Assembly (NCBI RefSeq): GCF_900102675.1
Contig: NZ_FMYX01000001.1
Location: 372,001-436,000, forward strand
Origin: Pseudomonas guariconensis
GTDB taxonomy: Bacteria > Pseudomonadota > Gammaproteobacteria > Pseudomonadales > Pseudomonadaceae
Length of the DNA: 64,000 nt
Direction: 5' to 3'
Part shown: positions 1-9,860 of the stretch, in pieces
How positions within the stretch are numbered: position 1 is the stretch's first letter
Layout: every line of letters starts with the position of its first letter
The notes under the pieces: model-generated
Databases searched by the model: none
What the model was told of the DNA's origin: nothing
What the model saw: the letters and a program-made list of their open reading frames with translations, nothing else
Program-made: the position numbers and the translations under genes

Positions 1-1
1 G

Positions 2-922
<921 letters not shown>

Positions 923-1347
923 GTTTGGGTTTTTTTGGTTGTGTCCATTTTTTTGTGGTGGCACGGCTGACGCTTTCCGCCTTTACTGCGGGTTACTTTG
1001 GTCTTGGCCAAAGTAACCAAAGCCGTTGGCTCCCCCATACGGCCCCTGCGCTGCGCCCCGGGGTTCCCTGCGCTCCGGTGCCTTGCGGGGCTTCGCGACC
1101 TCCGGCTTGCTGCGCAAGCCTCCATCTCGCGACTTCGGCTGCGCCGAAGGGCGCTGCGCGCCAACCCCTCCAGACACCTCCACTTGGCCTTCTGAGGTCG
1201 CGATTGGTGGTGTCTGGACTGGCGTGTAGTAAGTATCCGTGCGGTCGGTGGTGGTGTCTGGGCTGGCGTGTAGTAAGTATCCGTACGGTCGGGGATGGCG
1301 CCTGGGGGTACTGGCCAAGCCTGCTATGGGCCGCGCAGCGGCCTTGG
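923..1347. other. Structured gene-free spacer between acyl-CoA ligase and mobA
   Basis: The spacer is 425 bp long with no convincing gene. It holds three perfect hairpins: an 11-bp stem (991-1001 with 1008-1018) and two 7-bp stems that both have a tgc loop (1104-1110 with 1114-1120; 1133-1139 with 1143-1149). A tandem duplication follows at 1206-1292. A 126-codon minus-strand open frame runs through it (983-1363) and ends inside mobA. Its composition is low-complexity Pro/Gly/Arg and it overlaps the hairpins, so I do not call it a gene. Similar structured spacers containing a ggttactttgg/ccaaagtaacc stem recur in Pseudomonas genomes as far as I recall. Confidence 0.6.
1206..1292. repeat. Tandem direct repeat, 2 copies, 44-bp period
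   Basis: Copy 1 (1206-1248) and copy 2 (1250-1292) are 43 bp each and differ at two positions (a/g in the middle, g/a near the end). Each contains gtgtagtaagtatccgt. The copies lie just beyond the mobA stop codon. Two copies with no spacer diversity do not make a CRISPR array. Confidence 0.85.
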
Positions 1348-1923
1348 TCACTGTTCGAGCCACTGGGGGCTGTTGAAGTTGCTCAGCCGACTATCTGTCT
1401 CGGTACATTCCAGCCCTTGCACGGACGTGCGCAACAGGGCCTTCTGCAAGCTCCGTTCGCCAGTGCTCCAGGCCTGTTCCAGCAGCGGCAATACCTTGCG
1501 TGGCAACACACTGAACATCGGCTGCCAGAACCCACCTTGGCGCACCATGGCCGGGCTGTCGTGCTCGACTGCCAGGCGCAGCAGGTCGGTGACCAACGCT
1601 TGATCCAGGCGTGGGGCATCGCACGCCAGCACCACCACCCAGTCATGCCGTGCTGCCGCGAGCCCGGCGATCACGCCGGCCAGCGGGCCGGGGAAGTCCG
1701 CCTCGGCGTCGGACACCAACTGATCGGCATAGGCCCGGTATGCCTCGTGGTTGCGGTTGCACGAGATCACCACATCGTCACTCAGCGGCCGTACCACCCG
1801 CTGCACATGGGCCACCAGCGGCTCGCCGTGCCAGGGCACCAGGCCTTTGTCGCGGCCGCCCATGCGCTGGCCGCGGCCGCCGGCAAGAATGAGAACGGAA
1901 CAAGGGGGCAGGGGAGCAGACAT
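1348..1923 (-). CDS. mobA: Molybdenum cofactor guanylyltransferase MobA
   Basis: MobA transfers GMP from GTP to molybdopterin-Mo to make the bis-MGD cofactor of DMSO-reductase-family enzymes in the cytoplasm. The 191-residue length is typical. The N-terminal nucleotide-binding signature LILAGGRGQRMGGRDKG spans residues 11-27, and the metal-binding aspartate sits in VVLACDAPRL (D102). The ATG at 1923-1921 lies one base after the U-tract of an intrinsic terminator that ends the upstream RND operon, so there is no room for a normal ribosome binding site. No alternative start exists before the essential GGRG motif. The transcript is therefore either leaderless from a promoter inside the hairpin region or arises by read-through. 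Confidence 0.93.
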   Translation of the reverse strand: MSAPLPPCSVLILAGGRGQRMGGRDKGLVPWHGEPLVAHVQRVVRPLSDDVVISCNRNHEAYRAYADQLVSDAEADFPGPLAGVIAGLAAARHDWVVVLACDAPRLDQALVTDLLRLAVEHDSPAMVRQGGFWQPMFSVLPRKVLPLLEQAWSTGERSLQKALLRTSVQGLECTETDSRLSNFNSPQWLEQ

Positions 1924-1924
1924 G

Positions 1925-1959
1925 AAAAAGGGTTCCAGGCAGTCATTGCCCGGAACCCT
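1925..1959 (-). terminator. Intrinsic terminator of the RND efflux operon
   Basis: On the minus strand an 8-bp stem (agggttcc/ggaaccct, 1952-1959 with 1929-1936) continues, after one mismatch, into a 3-bp inner stem (gcc/ggc) with a 7-nt loop, and is followed by five Ts (1929-1925). It lies 26 bp past the RND transporter stop and directly abuts the mobA start codon. Confidence 0.8.
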
Positions 1960-1984
1960 CCCATGTCACGCAGGTGTTGTCCAG

Positions 1985-4900
1985 TCAGGCTTCGTGGGGC
2001 TGCGCCTGGCTGTCCTTGGCCTGGCGTCGCCCGGCCAGGCGCATCACCACCACGAAGAACACCGGCACGAACACCACCGCCAGGGTGGCGCTGAGCATGC
2101 CGCCGATCACGCCGGTGCCGATGGCTTGTTGGCTCGCCGAACTTGCGCCTGTGGCGATGGCCAGGGGCACCACGCCGAGGATGAACGCCAGCGAGGTCAT
2201 CACGATTGGCCGCAAGCGCAGACGCGCGGCCTGCACCGCGGCGCTGACCGGGTCTTGGCCCTGGTCCACCAGGCTTTTGGCGAACTCGATGATCAGGATG
2301 GCGTTCTTCGCCGACAGGCCGATCAGGGTGATCAGGCCGACCTTGAAGAACACATCGTTGGGCATGCCGCGCAAGGTCACCGCCAGCACGGCGCCGAGCA
2401 CGCCCAGCGGGACCACCAGCAACACTGCGGTGGGGATCGACCAGCTCTCGTACAGCGCCGCCAGGCACAGGAACACCACCAGCAGCGACAACGCCATCAG
2501 CAGCGGCGCCTGGCTGCCGGACAACCGCTCCTGCAGCGATAGGCCCGTCCACTCAAGGCCTGCGCCGGCCGGCAACTGGTCGACCAGGCGCTGGATTTCG
2601 GTCATGGCCTCGCCGGAGCTGTAGCCAGCGGCGGGCTCACCGGAGATGGACACCGCCGGGTAGCCGTTGTAGCGGGTCAACTGCACCGGGCCACTGACCC
2701 ACTTGGCCTGCACGAACGCCCCCAGAGGCACCATCTTGCCGCTGCTGTTGCGCACGTGAATCTTGAGCAGATCTTCCACCTGACTGCGTTGATCGCCTTC
2801 GGCCTGCACCACCACCCGCTGCATGCGGCCCTGGTTGGGGAAGTCGTTGACGTAGTTCGAGCCCACGGCCGTGTCGAGCACCGCGCCGATGTCGGCGAAC
2901 GACACGCCCAACGCGTTGGCCTGGCGTCGGTCGATCTCCAGCTGGACCTGCGGGCTCTCGGCCAGCGAGGCTTCGCGCACGTTGGTCAGCACTTTGCTCT
3001 TGCGGGCCTCGTCCAGCAATTGGTCTCGGGCTGCCATCAACGCCTCGTGGCCCATGCCGCCGCGGTCCTGCAAGCGGAACTCGAAGCCGGTGGACTCACC
3101 CAGCCCGTCGATGGGTGGTGGCAGCACGGAATACGCCACCGCGTCCTTGAGTTGGGCAAAGGCCTCGGTTGCGCGGTCGGCGATCGATTGGGCGCTGTCC
3201 TTGGCACCGCGCTCGGACCAGTCCTTGAGCGTGGTGAATGCCAGTGCGGCGTTCTGCCCGCTGCCCGAGAAGCTGAAGCCCAGGATCAGCGTGGTGTTGC
3301 CCACGCCAGGCTCGCCGGCGTTGTGCGCCTCGATCTGCGCGGCCACCTGCTCGGTGCGCATGCGACTGGCACCTGGCGGCAACTGGATGTCGGTGATGGT
3401 GTAGCCCTGGTCCTCGGTGGGCAGGAAGGCGCTCGGCAGTTGGCTGAAGCCATAGCCGAGCACCGCCAGCAGTACGCCGTAGACCAACAGGTAGCGGCCG
3501 CTGCGCTTGAGGGCATGCACCACCCAGTGTTGATAGCCTTCGCTCATGCGTTCGAAGCGACGGTTGAACCAGCCGAAGAAGCCCTTGCGCTCGTGGTGCT
3601 CGCCTTTGGCCAAGGGCTTGAGCAGGGTCGCGCACAGGGCCGGGGTCAGGCTCAGGGCCAGGAACGCCGAGAACAGGATCGATACCGCCATCGACACCGA
3701 GAACTGCTGGTAGATCACCCCCACCGAGCCCTTCATGAAGGCCATCGGCAGGAACACCGCCACCAGCACCAGGGTGATGCCGACGATGGCGCCGCTGATC
3801 TGGCCCATGGCCTTGCGCGTGGCCTGCTTGGGCGAGAGGCCTTCCTCGGCCATGATCCGTTCGACGTTCTCCACCACCACGATGGCATCGTCCACCAGAA
3901 TGCCGATGGCCAGGACCATGCCGAACAACGTCAGCACGTTCACCGAAAAGCCCAGTGCGAGCATCGTGGCGAAGGTTCCCATCAGCGCCACGGGCACCAC
4001 CAAGGTCGGAATCAGCGTGTAGCGGATGTTCTGCAGGAACAGGAACATCACCAGGAACACCAGCAGCATGGCCTCGAACAGGGTGCTGATCACTTGCTGG
4101 ATCGACACCTTGACGAAGGGTGAGGTGTCGTAGGGGATGTCATAGCGCACGCCCTCGGGGAAGTAACGTGCCAGCTCTTCCATCTTGGCCCGCACCAGGG
4201 TCGCAGTCTCCATGGCGTTGGCGCCCGGTGAGAGCTGGACGCTGAAGGCGGTGGACGGTTTGCCGTTGAGGCGTGTGCCGTACTGGTATTCCTGGGCGCC
4301 GATCTCCACCCGGGCGACATCGCCGATGGTCACCGTGGAGCCGTCGGGGTTGGCGCGCAGGACGATGGCGGCAAATTCCTCGGGTGTGCCCAACTGGCCC
4401 TTGACCACCACGTTGGCGGTGATTTCCTGAGTGCCGCGCCCCGGCAGATCGCCGATGCTGCCGGGGGCGACCTGGGCGTTCTGCGCGGCAATGGCGTCGG
4501 CCACGTCATTGGGCGTGAGGTTGAAACCGATCAGCTTCTGCGGGTCGATCCAGATCCGCATGGCTCGCTCCGAGCCATACAGCTGGGCCTTGCCCACGCC
4601 CTTGAGGCGGCGGATCTCGTTCATCACGTTGCGCGCGAGGATATCGGAGAGGGCGGTCTCATCGAGGCTGCCGTCCTCGGAAGTGAGGGTGGCCAGCAGC
4701 AAAAAGCCCGTGGAGACCTTCTCCACTTGCAGGCCCTGCTGCGTCACCGGGCGTGGCAGGCGTGACTCGACCACCTTAAGGCGGTTCTGCACGTCCACCT
4801 GGGCCAGGTCCGGGTGGGTGCCCGGCTCGAAGGTGGCAGTGATGGTGGCGCTACCCAGGCTGCTCTGGGACTCGAAGTACAACAGGTTGTCGGCGCCGTT

Positions 4901-5107
4901 GAGCTCCTGCTCGATCAGGCTGACCACGCTTTCGTCCATGGTCGCCGCCGAGGCGCCCGGGTAGACCGCGTAGATTTCCACCTGTGGCGGCGCCACGTTG
5001 GGGTATTGGGCCACCGGCAACTGGGGCAGGGCCAGGGCGCCGGCAAGCAGGATGAACAGCGCGACCACCCAGGCGAACACCGGGCGGTCGATGAAGAACT
5101 GCGGCAT
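1985..5107 (-). CDS. RND efflux transporter, HAE-1 family inner-membrane pump
   Basis: This proton-driven inner-membrane pump exports drugs or hydrophobic compounds together with the adjacent membrane fusion protein. The 1040-residue length fits AcrB/MexF/TtgB proteins. The N-terminus MPQFFIDRPVFAWVVALFI is the usual first membrane segment. TM4 contains GMVLAIGILVDDAIVVVENV with the proton-relay pair D406/D407, and a second membrane half begins near residue 540. It lies 11 bp downstream of the fusion-protein gene in the same operon. No outer-membrane channel gene follows, so a TolC/OprM-type partner must come from elsewhere. The substrate cannot be inferred. Confidence 0.95.
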   Translation of the reverse strand: MPQFFIDRPVFAWVVALFILLAGALALPQLPVAQYPNVAPPQVEIYAVYPGASAATMDESVVSLIEQELNGADNLLYFESQSSLGSATITATFEPGTHPDLAQVDVQNRLKVVESRLPRPVTQQGLQVEKVSTGFLLLATLTSEDGSLDETALSDILARNVMNEIRRLKGVGKAQLYGSERAMRIWIDPQKLIGFNLTPNDVADAIAAQNAQVAPGSIGDLPGRGTQEITANVVVKGQLGTPEEFAAIVLRANPDGSTVTIGDVARVEIGAQEYQYGTRLNGKPSTAFSVQLSPGANAMETATLVRAKMEELARYFPEGVRYDIPYDTSPFVKVSIQQVISTLFEAMLLVFLVMFLFLQNIRYTLIPTLVVPVALMGTFATMLALGFSVNVLTLFGMVLAIGILVDDAIVVVENVERIMAEEGLSPKQATRKAMGQISGAIVGITLVLVAVFLPMAFMKGSVGVIYQQFSVSMAVSILFSAFLALSLTPALCATLLKPLAKGEHHERKGFFGWFNRRFERMSEGYQHWVVHALKRSGRYLLVYGVLLAVLGYGFSQLPSAFLPTEDQGYTITDIQLPPGASRMRTEQVAAQIEAHNAGEPGVGNTTLILGFSFSGSGQNAALAFTTLKDWSERGAKDSAQSIADRATEAFAQLKDAVAYSVLPPPIDGLGESTGFEFRLQDRGGMGHEALMAARDQLLDEARKSKVLTNVREASLAESPQVQLEIDRRQANALGVSFADIGAVLDTAVGSNYVNDFPNQGRMQRVVVQAEGDQRSQVEDLLKIHVRNSSGKMVPLGAFVQAKWVSGPVQLTRYNGYPAVSISGEPAAGYSSGEAMTEIQRLVDQLPAGAGLEWTGLSLQERLSGSQAPLLMALSLLVVFLCLAALYESWSIPTAVLLVVPLGVLGAVLAVTLRGMPNDVFFKVGLITLIGLSAKNAILIIEFAKSLVDQGQDPVSAAVQAARLRLRPIVMTSLAFILGVVPLAIATGASSASQQAIGTGVIGGMLSATLAVVFVPVFFVVVMRLAGRRQAKDSQAQPHEA

Positions 5108-5118
5108 GAATCAGGCCC

Positions 5119-6294
5119 TCACTGGCCAGTGTGCTGAACGATGGGCAGGGCATCTGGGGCAGTGTCGACCTGGACCTGGTCGCCTGCCTTGACGTGTTGC
5201 AGGCCTTCGATCACCACGCGCTCGCCTGCGGCCAGCCCCTGGGTGACGATCCAGCGATCGCCCTGGGCGTTGCCCAGTACCACCTGGCGTTCGCTGATGC
5301 GCGCCTGCTCATCGACCACCAGCACCTTGGGCACACCGGCGCTGTCGCGCAGGATCGCGCGCTGCGGCACGCTGATGCCCTTCGGTTGCACGGCCTGGTC
5401 CAGGCGCACGCGCACATAGCTACCCGGCAGCAGGTCGAGGTCCGGGTTGGGGAACTCGCTGCGTAGGGTGATCTGGTTGGTGCTCGGGTCGACGCTGATG
5501 TCTGAGAACAGCAGCTTGCCCGGCAGCGGATAGGCCGTGCCATCGTCCTGGATCAAGGTCGCCCTGGCCTGGCCTTCGCCGACCTGCTGCAACTCGCCGG
5601 CGCGCATGGCCCGGCGAAGGGTGTTGAGCTCGCGGGTCGACTGGGTGACGTCGGCGTGGATCGGGTCCAACTGCTGGATGGTCGCCAGCGGTGTGGTTTC
5701 GTTCTGGCCCACCAATGCGCCCTCGGTGACCAGGGCCCGGCCGATGCGTCCGGAAATCGGCGCGGTGACCGTGGCGTAGCCCAGGTTCAGGCGGGCACGT
5801 TCCAGGGCTGCCTTGGCCTCGGCCACGACAGCGCCGGCCTGGAGGAAGGCGGCGCGGGCATTGTCGTACTCCTGGCGGCTGACCGCCTTGTCGTCCACCA
5901 GCTCGCGGTAACGCTGCTCTTGCAGGCGCGCCTGGTACAGGTTGGCCTCGGCTTTGGCAAGGGTGGCGCGGGCGGCGTCGTGGTCGGCCTTGAACGGCGC
6001 AGGATCGATCAAGAACAGGACATCGCCCTGTTTGACGTCGCTGCCTTCGCGGTACACGCGCTTGAGCACCACGCCGCTGACCCGTGCGCGGACCTCGGCG
6101 GTGCGCGGCGCGAGGATGCGACCGCTGAGCTCAGTGCTGATGGCCAGGGGCTGAACCTGCACGGTTTCGACCCGGACCTGGGGCGGGGGTGTCTGTGCGT
6201 CCTGCTCGGCGGCGTCGTCGCAGCCGGCCAACGACAGGGTCAGCAGCGCCAGAAGCGCCAGGGGGCGCAGACGAAAAGGGAAAGAAATTGACAT
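5119..6294 (-). CDS. RND efflux membrane fusion lipoprotein
   Basis: This periplasmic adaptor links the RND pump to an outer-membrane channel. The 391-residue protein has a lipoprotein signal peptide ending in LSLAGC, with C25 as the lipidated cysteine. The family core follows: a barrel-sandwich half near LAPRTAEVRARVSGVVL, a coiled-coil hairpin at about residues 100-170 (AKAEANLYQARLQEQRYREL), the second lipoyl half (VTAPISGRIGRALV), then beta-barrel domains. It is the first gene of the efflux operon and diverges from the two-component system, which is the likely regulator. The 170-bp divergent region holds a candidate response-regulator site. Confidence 0.95.
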   Translation of the reverse strand: MSISFPFRLRPLALLALLTLSLAGCDDAAEQDAQTPPPQVRVETVQVQPLAISTELSGRILAPRTAEVRARVSGVVLKRVYREGSDVKQGDVLFLIDPAPFKADHDAARATLAKAEANLYQARLQEQRYRELVDDKAVSRQEYDNARAAFLQAGAVVAEAKAALERARLNLGYATVTAPISGRIGRALVTEGALVGQNETTPLATIQQLDPIHADVTQSTRELNTLRRAMRAGELQQVGEGQARATLIQDDGTAYPLPGKLLFSDISVDPSTNQITLRSEFPNPDLDLLPGSYVRVRLDQAVQPKGISVPQRAILRDSAGVPKVLVVDEQARISERQVVLGNAQGDRWIVTQGLAAGERVVIEGLQHVKAGDQVQVDTAPDALPIVQHTGQ

Positions 6295-6370
6295 GCGGAT
6301 CTTCCGAAAATGACCGAGCCTATGCTAAGGCAGCCGCTCCTGCGTTGGCTGTGAAGCTATGTAGGGCGAA

Positions 6371-6386
6371 TGTGAAAAAGTGTAAG
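6371..6386. promoter_or_regulatory. Candidate response-regulator direct repeat in the divergent efflux/two-component promoter
   Basis: TGTGAA (6371-6376) and TGTAAG (6381-6386) form a direct repeat with a 10-bp period, the spacing used by OmpR/PhoB-family dimers. It lies between the divergent fusion-protein gene and the response-regulator gene. A separate dyad attgacg/cgtcaat (6394-6400 and 6427-6433) flanks the region just upstream of the regulator gene. This assignment is inference from spacing and position only. Confidence 0.35.
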
Positions 6387-6464
6387 AATTCTCATTGACG
6401 GCCATGGGATTCTATATCCTGCAGCGCGTCAATCCTCTTCATTCACCCGTTCTTCTCACCGCCT

Positions 6465-7166
6465 ATGCCGAATATTCTCCTGGTCGAAGACGACAGTGCC
6501 TTGTCCGAACTGATCGCCAGCTACTTGCAACGAAACGATTTTCACGTCCGGGTGATTGCCCGAGGCGACCACGTGCTGGAAGAGTTCCGCCGGCAAAAGC
6601 CCGATCTGGTGGTGCTTGACCTGATGTTGCCGGGTCTGGATGGCCTGCAGGTATGCCGCTTGCTGCGTCAGGAGTCGCAATCCCTGCCGATCCTCATGCT
6701 CACTGCCCGCGACGACAGCCACGACCAGGTGTTGGGGCTGGAGATGGGCGCCGACGATTACGTCACCAAGCCGTGTGAGCCACGCGTGCTGCTGGCACGG
6801 GTACGCACTTTGCTGCGTCGCAGCACGGTCAACGAACCTCGCCTGGACAGTGACCTGATCCAGGTCGGGGGCTTGCGCATCGACCTGGCCGAGCGTGTCG
6901 TCACCTGGCGCGGCGACGAGGTGGAGCTGTCCAGCAGCGAGTACAACCTGTTGGTGGTGCTGGCCCGCAATGCCGGCGAGGTGCTCAGCCGCGACCGCAT
7001 TCTCCAGCAATTGCGCGGCATCGAGTTCAACGGCACCGACCGCTCGGTGGACGTGGCCATCTCCAAGCTGCGGCGCAAGTTCGATGACCACGCCGGTGAG
7101 GCGCGCAAGATCAAGACTGTGTGGGGCAAGGGTTATCTGTTCAGCCGGGTCGAGTGGGAGTACTGA
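6465..7166 (+). CDS. OmpR/RstA-type response regulator
   Basis: This cytoplasmic DNA-binding response regulator has 233 residues. The receiver domain (1-115) carries the acidic pair D9/D10, phospho-acceptor D52 in LVVLDLMLPGLDG, and K102 in DYVTKP. The C-terminal winged helix (about 135-230) ends with KLRRKFDDHAG and TVWGKGYLF, typical of the OmpR family. The sensor kinase gene starts 6 bp downstream, so the two form one operon. Divergence from the RND operon suggests that it controls efflux expression. The signal is unknown. Confidence 0.95.
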   Translation: MPNILLVEDDSALSELIASYLQRNDFHVRVIARGDHVLEEFRRQKPDLVVLDLMLPGLDGLQVCRLLRQESQSLPILMLTARDDSHDQVLGLEMGADDYVTKPCEPRVLLARVRTLLRRSTVNEPRLDSDLIQVGGLRIDLAERVVTWRGDEVELSSSEYNLLVVLARNAGEVLSRDRILQQLRGIEFNGTDRSVDVAISKLRRKFDDHAGEARKIKTVWGKGYLFSRVEWEY

Positions 7167-7172
7167 CACGCC

Positions 7173-8471
7173 ATGCTGAAGATTCTGGTGCGCCTGTATC
7201 TGGTGATCATCGCCGCCTACGCCGGCGCCCTGCTGTTCATCCCCGACACCATCGTCGGCCTGTTCCATGACCGCTTCATGGCCTACAACCTGGAGCAGGC
7301 CAAGGGCGTGCAATCGCTGCTGGTGCGCCAGTTCCAGCAAACCCCGCGCGAGCAGTGGCCGCAGGTGGAGCGGCAATTGGCGCAGAGCTTCGCGCCACTG
7401 GAAATCAAATTGCTGCGCATGGACCAGGCCGAACTGACGGCGCCGGAGCGCGCGCGCCTGACGCAAGGCCAGAACGTGGTGCGTATCGCCGACTGGGGCT
7501 ACTACGACACCGCCCTGGCGCCGTTGGACCAGGACTGGCTGGTGAGCCTGTACACCCCACCGGACCCGTTGGACATCAACCTGTTGTCCTGGGGAGTCAC
7601 GGTGCTGATCGGCGCCGCCATGCTCGGTTGCCTGCTGCTGTGGGTGTGGCCGCACTGGCGTGACCTGGAACGCCTGAAGGAAACCGCCCGGCGTCTGGGC
7701 CAGGGGCAGATGGCCGAAAGGACACATATTTCACCGCGCTCGAACATCGGCGAGCTGGCCGGGGTGTTCGACACCATGGCCAGCGACCTGGAGCGGCATG
7801 TCAATCAGCAGCGCGAGCTGCTCAATGCGGTGTCCCACGAGTTGCGCACACCGCTGACTCGGCTGGATTTCGGCCTGGTGCTGTTGTTCGATGAGGTGCC
7901 ACCACCGTGCCGCAAGCGCCTGCTGGAACTGGTCGGGCACGTGCGTGAACTCGATGAGCTGGTGCTGGAGCTGCTGTCCTACAGCCGCCTGCAGAACGCC
8001 GACCAGGCCCGCGAGCGGGTCGAGGTGTCATTGCTGGAGCTGGTCGACAGCGTGCTCGGCGGGTTCGCCGAAGAGCTCGACGGGCGGGGCATTCAGTGGG
8101 AAGTGCGGGCCGAGACCCGGTTGCCGCGTTTCGTGCTCGACCCCCGTCTGACCGCGCGCGCCGTGCAGAACCTGGTGCGCAATGCCATGCGCTATTGCGA
8201 CGAGAGCCTGCTGCTGCGCCTGCGCGCGGAAGAAGACGGCGCGTGCCTGGTAACCGTGGAAGACGACGGCATCGGCATTCCTCCCGAGGAACGCGAGCGG
8301 ATCTTCCAGCCGTTCTACCGGCTGGACCGTAGCCGGGACCGCAGTACCGGTGGCTTCGGGCTGGGGCTTGCCATCAGCCGGCGGGCCATCGAGGGGCAGG
8401 GCGGGACACTGACCGTGGCCCAGTCGGCGCTTGGTGGCGCGCAGTTCAGGATTCGTCTGCCGGCAGGTTAG
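7173..8471 (+). CDS. RstB-like sensor histidine kinase
   Basis: This membrane-bound sensor kinase partners the upstream response regulator. Among its 432 residues are TM1 at about 4-24, a periplasmic sensor of roughly 110 residues, TM2 at about 139-159, and a HAMP domain. The dimerisation/phospho-acceptor box is AVSHELRTPLTRLDF with H222. ATP-binding boxes are RAVQNLVRNAMRY (N), DDGIGIPPEER (G1) and GFGLGLAISRR (G2). All catalytic motifs are intact. The short periplasmic domain gives no ligand clue. Confidence 0.95.
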   Translation: MLKILVRLYLVIIAAYAGALLFIPDTIVGLFHDRFMAYNLEQAKGVQSLLVRQFQQTPREQWPQVERQLAQSFAPLEIKLLRMDQAELTAPERARLTQGQNVVRIADWGYYDTALAPLDQDWLVSLYTPPDPLDINLLSWGVTVLIGAAMLGCLLLWVWPHWRDLERLKETARRLGQGQMAERTHISPRSNIGELAGVFDTMASDLERHVNQQRELLNAVSHELRTPLTRLDFGLVLLFDEVPPPCRKRLLELVGHVRELDELVLELLSYSRLQNADQARERVEVSLLELVDSVLGGFAEELDGRGIQWEVRAETRLPRFVLDPRLTARAVQNLVRNAMRYCDESLLLRLRAEEDGACLVTVEDDGIGIPPEERERIFQPFYRLDRSRDRSTGGFGLGLAISRRAIEGQGGTLTVAQSALGGAQFRIRLPAG

Positions 8472-8540
8472 AGAACGGCCAGGTTGGTCTGACACCAAGG
8501 TGCGTTCTTGGCGGGTAAATCGGAGTGCGCAACCCAGCCA

Positions 8541-9632
8541 CTAGGCACCTTTTGCCAGTTGCGCCGACCAGCAGACGAACCGGTCCTTGCCACTGTGCTT
8601 GGCTTCGTACAGCGCCTGGTCGGCCCGCACCAGCGCCATGCTCAGGGTGTCACCCTGCTCGACGCGGGTCAGGCCGATGCTGATGGTCACCGGGTGCGCG
8701 TTCAGGTCTTCGCGCACCCGCTGACACAGCGCTCCCACTTGCCGCTCGGCACCTTGCTGATCCAGCCCTTGGAAATAGATGGCGAACTCTTCGCCGCCCA
8801 GGCGTGCATAGGCATAGCTGGCCATGCTCGCCTTGATGTGCGCGGCCACACGCTTGAGCACCTCATCACCGATGTCATGGCCGAAGCGGTCGTTGACCCG
8901 CTTGAAATTATCGATGTCGATCATCGCCAGGTACTGCCCGGATGGGGCCTGTTGCAACTGCTGTTCGGCCTTGAGCATGAACGACCGGCGGTTTGGGATT
9001 TCAGTCAGGGCATCGATGTAGGCCTGCTCCATCAGGACCTTGGATAGGTAGAAGTTGTGCAGCTTGGCTTGGCGCATCCGCAAATAGGCGTAGATCACCA
9101 GCCCGCAAAGAAACACCGCATAGCTCGTCAACATCGCACCTTCGAGTTCGAGAAACTCGATACGCGTGTGCTGGAAAGGATTGAGCACCAGCCAAGTGAT
9201 GGCCATGGCACAGAAGAACGACCAACGCTGTACCGGCAGCACCGAAACGCTGTAGAGCACCGTCGACACCCCCAACACCAGCCACACGGGGCGCAGGGCA
9301 ATGGGAATGCCGTCTATCACCAGGCGCATGCCCAGGGTGATGGTCGCGATGAACATCAGGTTGAGTACGTCGAAATGCTGGCTTTTGCGGATAAACCCAA
9401 GCACGACCGTGATGGCGCACAGTGCAGCGAGAAACACCATCGATCGCCAGGTGAATTCCTGATCGCCCAGGTAGCTGACGATCAGGTCGAAGATCAGCCA
9501 GATGACGATGCTGACGCTGAATATCAGCAGGCAGAACCGGCGCATGGCCTCGAATTCGTGCTGGCGGAATTCGGCGCGCAGCGCAGCGGGGGCCACCTGC
9601 TTGCGCAACTGGTCTTCGATGGTCTTGAACAT
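8541..9632 (-). CDS. Membrane-bound diguanylate cyclase (GGDEF)
   Basis: The enzyme makes c-di-GMP from two GTP. The 363-residue protein has an N-terminal membrane region with about six helices (residues 35-185) and a C-terminal GGDEF domain. The active-site motif is GGEEF at 279-283, preceded by DIDNFKRVNDRFGHDIGDEVL, so it should be catalytic. The RxxD inhibitory site that normally sits five residues upstream of the motif is absent (SMASYAYARLGGEEF), which suggests weak or no product inhibition. It converges on the two-component operon and appears monocistronic. Confidence 0.92.
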   Translation of the reverse strand: MFKTIEDQLRKQVAPAALRAEFRQHEFEAMRRFCLLIFSVSIVIWLIFDLIVSYLGDQEFTWRSMVFLAALCAITVVLGFIRKSQHFDVLNLMFIATITLGMRLVIDGIPIALRPVWLVLGVSTVLYSVSVLPVQRWSFFCAMAITWLVLNPFQHTRIEFLELEGAMLTSYAVFLCGLVIYAYLRMRQAKLHNFYLSKVLMEQAYIDALTEIPNRRSFMLKAEQQLQQAPSGQYLAMIDIDNFKRVNDRFGHDIGDEVLKRVAAHIKASMASYAYARLGGEEFAIYFQGLDQQGAERQVGALCQRVREDLNAHPVTISIGLTRVEQGDTLSMALVRADQALYEAKHSGKDRFVCWSAQLAKGA

Positions 9633-9860
9633 GCTGGACGGGAACTCCTTGAAGTTCTCTGGTGTTTGATTGGCGCTGTGCTGCAGCGGATGTCTCCGCC
9701 CTCAGAGAGTCAAGCCCAGACTGCTCAACTGGTCCAGCCAAGTGCTGGCGTCCCGTCGGGCGAACGTCTGCTACTGCTACCGCGGCGTCGACTGCCGCTC
9801 GCCAAGCGCTAGATTGACGCGCTTAATGCCTGGCGGGGAATTTACCTGAAAGAGGAGGTG

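Noticed and set aside
1206-1292. CRISPR-like repeat
   Set aside because: Only two adjacent copies without spacers and no cas genes in the window.
983-1363. 126-codon minus-strand frame across the structured spacer
   Set aside because: It runs through three perfect hairpins and a tandem repeat, overlaps the mobA end and has a low-complexity translation, so I treat the region as non-coding.
2756-4123. Long plus-strand open frame (455 codons) antisense to the RND transporter
   Set aside because: Low-complexity His/Gln/Ala/Gly composition, no ribosome binding site, and it lies wholly within a conserved gene. GC-rich third positions keep the antisense frame open.
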